Origin: Lachnospiraceae bacterium | GTDB lineage: Bacteria; Bacillota; Clostridia; Lachnospirales; Lachnospiraceae | Assembly (NCBI GenBank): GCA_900770225.1 | Contig: CAAGJU010000018.1 | Coordinates: 1 to 64,000 of the forward strand | DNA: 64,000 nucleotides | Direction of reading: 5' to 3' | In this document: positions 61,462 through 64,000 of the stretch, piece by piece | How the letters are laid out: every line of letters starts with the position of its first letter | Numbering within the stretch: position 1 is the stretch's first letter | Notes under the pieces: model-generated | Database searches by the model: none | Seen by the model: the letters and a program-made list of their open reading frames with translations, nothing else | Told to the model about the DNA's origin: nothing | Program-made: the position numbers and the translations under genes

Positions 61462-62859
61462 ATGAGCTCTCCGGACAGGCGGAACGGATCTGTTCAGATT
61501 ATCTGTATGCACATGCCGGGATGTACCATCACGCATCACACCAGACAGAGTGCCATCGGACTTCCCTATATCACAGAGAAAAATTACGGCGGAAAAACAG
61601 TCCGCGTTACAGAATACACGATGAGTGAGATTGTCGCTTCGATTTATGATCAGATCGAACGATCGGGCATATCCGAAGGAATCCTTTTCCTGGATGAGAT
61701 CAACTGCGTTTCGGAAACACTTGCTCCGACCATGCTGCAGTTTCTTCAGTATAAAACCTTCGGCACCCACCGGGTTCCGGACGGATTTGTCATTGTAACT
61801 GCAGGAAATCCGCCGCAGTACAATAAATCGGTACGGGATCTGGATGTTGTTACCTGGGATCGTGTGCGGCGCATTGACGTGGAACCGGATTTTGAAGCGT
61901 GGAAAAAGTATGCGACAGAAGCCGGCGTGCACGGGGCGATTCTGGCTTATCTTGAAATTCACAGAGATTATTTTTATCGCATCCGCACAGAAGTGGACGG
62001 ACGACGCTTTGTGACAGCCAGAGGATGGGAGGATCTCTCCCGGATGATCTTTGTCTGCGAGGAGATGGGTAAAAAGGTCACAGACGGACTTGTCCGGCAG
62101 TACCTGCAGGATCCGGAGATTGCAGGGGATTTTGCCGTGTACTATGAATTGTATGAAAAATACCGCCACGTCTATCGCGTGCCGGATATCCTTGCCGGAA
62201 AATGGAAAAAAATTACGTCAGAAGCGAATCTGAGTACCTCAGATGCACCCGATGCGGCGGACGCGCCGGATCAGCTGCGCGATGCGCCTTTTGATGAGAA
62301 ACTGAGTCTGCTGAGTCTTCTGGAAGACAGCCTGAACAGAGAGTTCCGCTCCTATGAGGAAGAGAAAAGCGTACAGAAAACCCTGCTTGGCATATTGCGG
62401 AAGGCACGCACACCGGATGCCGTGAAGAACGAAACTGAACAGAAGCGGAAGAATTACGAAGCAGAACAGGATGCACATATGCTCAGTCGGCAGGAGAAGC
62501 GGGAAGCGATACTTGTTATTCAGGCCCTGGAGGATCTGCAGAAAACGCTGAAGCTTCAGAATCCGAAACCGGAAAATACCTTTGAAGGAATCCGATCCTG
62601 GTTTGCCGCGCGGGAGCAAAAACGGCAGGACCAGATGCTGGACACCGGAAGACATCTTACCAACTGTTTTTCATTTCTGGCGGACATCTACGGAGAGGGA
62701 CAGGAAATGGTACTGTTTCTGTCAGGACTGAACAGCAGCACCGCTGCCATGGCATATATCCGCGACTGCGGAAACGATGCCTACTACCGGTACAATAAGC
62801 TCCTTTTACTCAAAGACAGAGGACAGCAGCTCCGCAGCGAGATCCTCGAACTGCAGTGA
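61462..62859 (+). pseudogene. MoxR-type AAA+ ATPase lacking its P-loop
   Basis: From ITHHTRQSAIGLPYI onward the protein follows the MoxR-like ATPase that usually pairs with a VWA-domain partner in Lachnospiraceae: SEGILFLDEINCVSE (Walker B), VPDGFVIVTAGNPPQYNKSV (sensor 1) and VTARGWEDLSRMI (sensor 2). A ~190-residue helical tail follows. The first ~60 residues, with the GPPGIGKT-type Walker A, are replaced by unrelated sequence. No VWA gene follows. It cannot hydrolyse ATP in the normal way. The 465-codon frame itself is open. Confidence 0.8.
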
Positions 62860-62982
62860 TCAGTGCTGTTTAAGCAATTTAACGGCAGATTAAAACGGTG
62901 TTACGCCTGCGTTTATCATGAAATTCCCTAAAAAATAGAAAAACAAGAGCCTTTTCCTGTATAAATTTACTGAAAATTTTGG

Positions 62983-63013
62983 CCGGAACGATTGAACGTT
63001 CCGGATTTTTTTT
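62983..63013 (+). terminator. Intrinsic terminator overlapping the V-ATPase promoter
   Basis: CCGGAACG and CGTTCCGG form a perfect 8-bp stem with an ATTGAA loop, followed by eight T. The loop and 3' arm carry the -35 of the next promoter. Confidence 0.9.
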
Positions 63014-63020
63014 GTATACT
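62992..63020 (+). promoter_or_regulatory. Promoter of the V-type ATPase operon
   Basis: TTGAAC (62992-62997) and TATACT (63015-63020) are spaced exactly 17 bp and lie within the terminator hairpin and its T tract. A ~130-base leader follows before the first gene. Confidence 0.7.
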
Positions 63021-63156
63021 GAAGACATGTTTTGGGTATGGCGGCAGAGATATCCGGAAGGTTTTAACGGGTACAGCCGCTGAGCTGCCCGGCATGTTTT
63101 TCATGTGATTCTGTACGCTGAGCGTACATAAATTTAAAGAACAGGAGGGAAAGTAC

Positions 63157-63474
63157 GTGATCGAGGAAACGGTACGTGCTGTCAAGGATGCTGAAGCGAA
63201 AGCTGATCAGACCGTGACAGAGGCAAAAGCCAGAGCTTCTGACATTCTCAGAAACGCAAGGGCTGAAGCGGATCAGATCCGAAGTGACGCGAAACAGGAG
63301 GCCGGCAGAAAGTATGAAGAACGCATGGCCAGAGCGCGCTCGGAAGGTGAAGCTTCACTCGCAGAAGCAGACAGGCAGATGCAGAAGGAAGCGGAAGACC
63401 TGAAGGCCGGATGCGTTCCGAAGAAAGACGCGGCGGTTGACAGCGTGATCCGGAAACTGTTGCGGCAGAGCTGA
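63157..63474 (+). CDS. V-type ATP synthase subunit H/G (NtpF-like stalk protein)
   Basis: The 105-residue protein is almost entirely an Ala/Glu/Lys/Arg-rich coiled coil (VRAVKDAEAKADQTVTEAKA). This is the pattern of the peripheral stalk subunit of V/A-type ATPases. AGGAGGGAAAGTAC before the GTG at 63157 sets the start. It heads the operon, directly followed by subunit I. Confidence 0.85.
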   Translation: MIEETVRAVKDAEAKADQTVTEAKARASDILRNARAEADQIRSDAKQEAGRKYEERMARARSEGEASLAEADRQMQKEAEDLKAGCVPKKDAAVDSVIRKLLRQS

Positions 63475-63558
63475 GTGTGATCAACGGGTATCGTGTGAGA
63501 CACAGCGATCCGTTATCATATTTTCAGTGACTACAAGATTGAGAAAGCGGGTATTTGC

Positions 63559-64000
63559 ATGGCAGTTGTGAAAATGCAGAAACTCAGCATCTGCGCAAAC
63601 AAAAAGCACAGGAAGGAAATTCTCGAGACCCTGCAGTCCATGGGTGTCATGGAGCTATCGTATACGGATATCGACAAGGATCCGGAGCTTCAGAAGATGG
63701 ACACGCAGATGGCGGAAAACAAGTACGAAAAGCGTCAGGCGTCCTTTGAACAGGCGCTGCGGCTGCTGAAAACGTACGCGCCGTCCGACGGAGACAAGAC
63801 AGGGCTGTTTTACGAGAAACGACAGGTTCCGCGCTCCGTGATGAATGAGGAGATCGCGAACCGGCACCATTTCAATGTGGAAGTGGCAGATATCCTGTCT
63901 GCTGAGAAAAGTATCACAGAATGCCAGGGGGTCATACAGAAGGACACGAACGCGAAGATCAGTCTTTCTCCCTGGGCTGACCTCGACATTCCCATGAGCA
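63559..64000 (+). CDS. V-type ATP synthase subunit I (N-terminal part)
   Basis: The frame starts MAVVKMQKLSICANKKHRKE and LETLQSMGVMELSYTDID, the N-terminus of V/A-type ATPase subunit I (NtpI), the membrane-stator subunit. It runs off the window at 64000 after 147 codons. The remaining subunits (K, E, C, F, A, B, D) are expected beyond. The intergenic stretch before it carries GCGATCCGTTATCATATTTT, a family A tail. Confidence 0.88.
   Translation, partial: MAVVKMQKLSICANKKHRKEILETLQSMGVMELSYTDIDKDPELQKMDTQMAENKYEKRQASFEQALRLLKTYAPSDGDKTGLFYEKRQVPRSVMNEEIANRHHFNVEVADILSAEKSITECQGVIQKDTNAKISLSPWADLDIPMS

Overview
The window looks like a chromosomal segment of an anaerobic gut-type Clostridia, most likely Lachnospiraceae. 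This rests on protein character and gene content: a C69 dipeptidase, a four-subunit 2-oxoacid:ferredoxin oxidoreductase, a V-type ATPase, SLH surface proteins, a PotC-PotD fusion, a Lachnospiraceae-style MoxR ATPase remnant and DUF1304/DUF1294 genes. GC content is near 50%. I could run no database search, so the family assignment is an inference.

Layout. 1-750: the 3' end of a 23S rRNA, then tRNA-Asn, tRNA-Glu and tRNA-Cys with a terminator, and no recognisable 5S gene. 0.9-8.4 kb: MATE exporter, a membrane-anchored class-A beta-lactamase-like protein, a C69 dipeptidase and the rpsB-tsf operon. 8.4-12.1 kb: an accessory block (AbiE-like pair, DUF1801 protein, CrcB) bounded by an intact def gene and a second def copy carrying an in-frame internal deletion. 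12.4-17.3 kb: a MerR regulator facing a promoter with a 19-bp spacer in front of a diaminopentanoate-dehydrogenase-like gene; an XRE-DarG-DarT locus whose toxin is truncated; PlsY; decayed fragments. 17.3-22.6 kb: an SLH surface protein, a TauE/SafE permease and a dicarboxylate/amino-acid symporter. 22.7-35.5 kb: the most plastic region. It holds a broken methyltransferase, a broken SF2 helicase, an intact KptA-DUF262-DUF262/DUF1524 group that resembles a defence operon, several other pseudogenes, a rearranged nitroreductase pair, an orphan antitoxin and an AAA/PD-(D/E)XK gene.

35.6-44.8 kb: glycerate kinase, a metallophosphoesterase, a frameshifted SLH protein, an MntA/HepT toxin-antitoxin pair, peptidase T, an ACT protein and broken Fic-like and panE genes. 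44.9-53.6 kb: iron-dependent alcohol dehydrogenase, then on the minus strand potA-potB-potCD followed by a radical SAM gene and a small gene, then a YdcF-like protein and an aldose epimerase. 53.9-60.8 kb: an orphan substrate-binding lipoprotein, the 2-oxoacid:ferredoxin oxidoreductase operon (gamma-delta-alpha-beta), a LysR regulator and an unusual CbiE/CbiT-like protein. 60.8-64 kb: a compact structured RNA with its own consensus promoter, a 7-codon ORF and a terminator; a MoxR-type ATPase lacking its P-loop; and the start of a V-ATPase operon.

Four things stand out. First, short tandem repeats (14, 30, 33 or 39 bp units) start at or run across the stop codons of at least six unrelated genes. 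Second, there are at least two families of dispersed palindromic elements. Third, there is the structured RNA near 60.9-61.1 kb. Fourth, toxin and defence genes are dense and many are broken (AbiE, DarTG, MntA/HepT, Phd, DUF262 pair, helicase). No transposase, phage gene or CRISPR array was seen.
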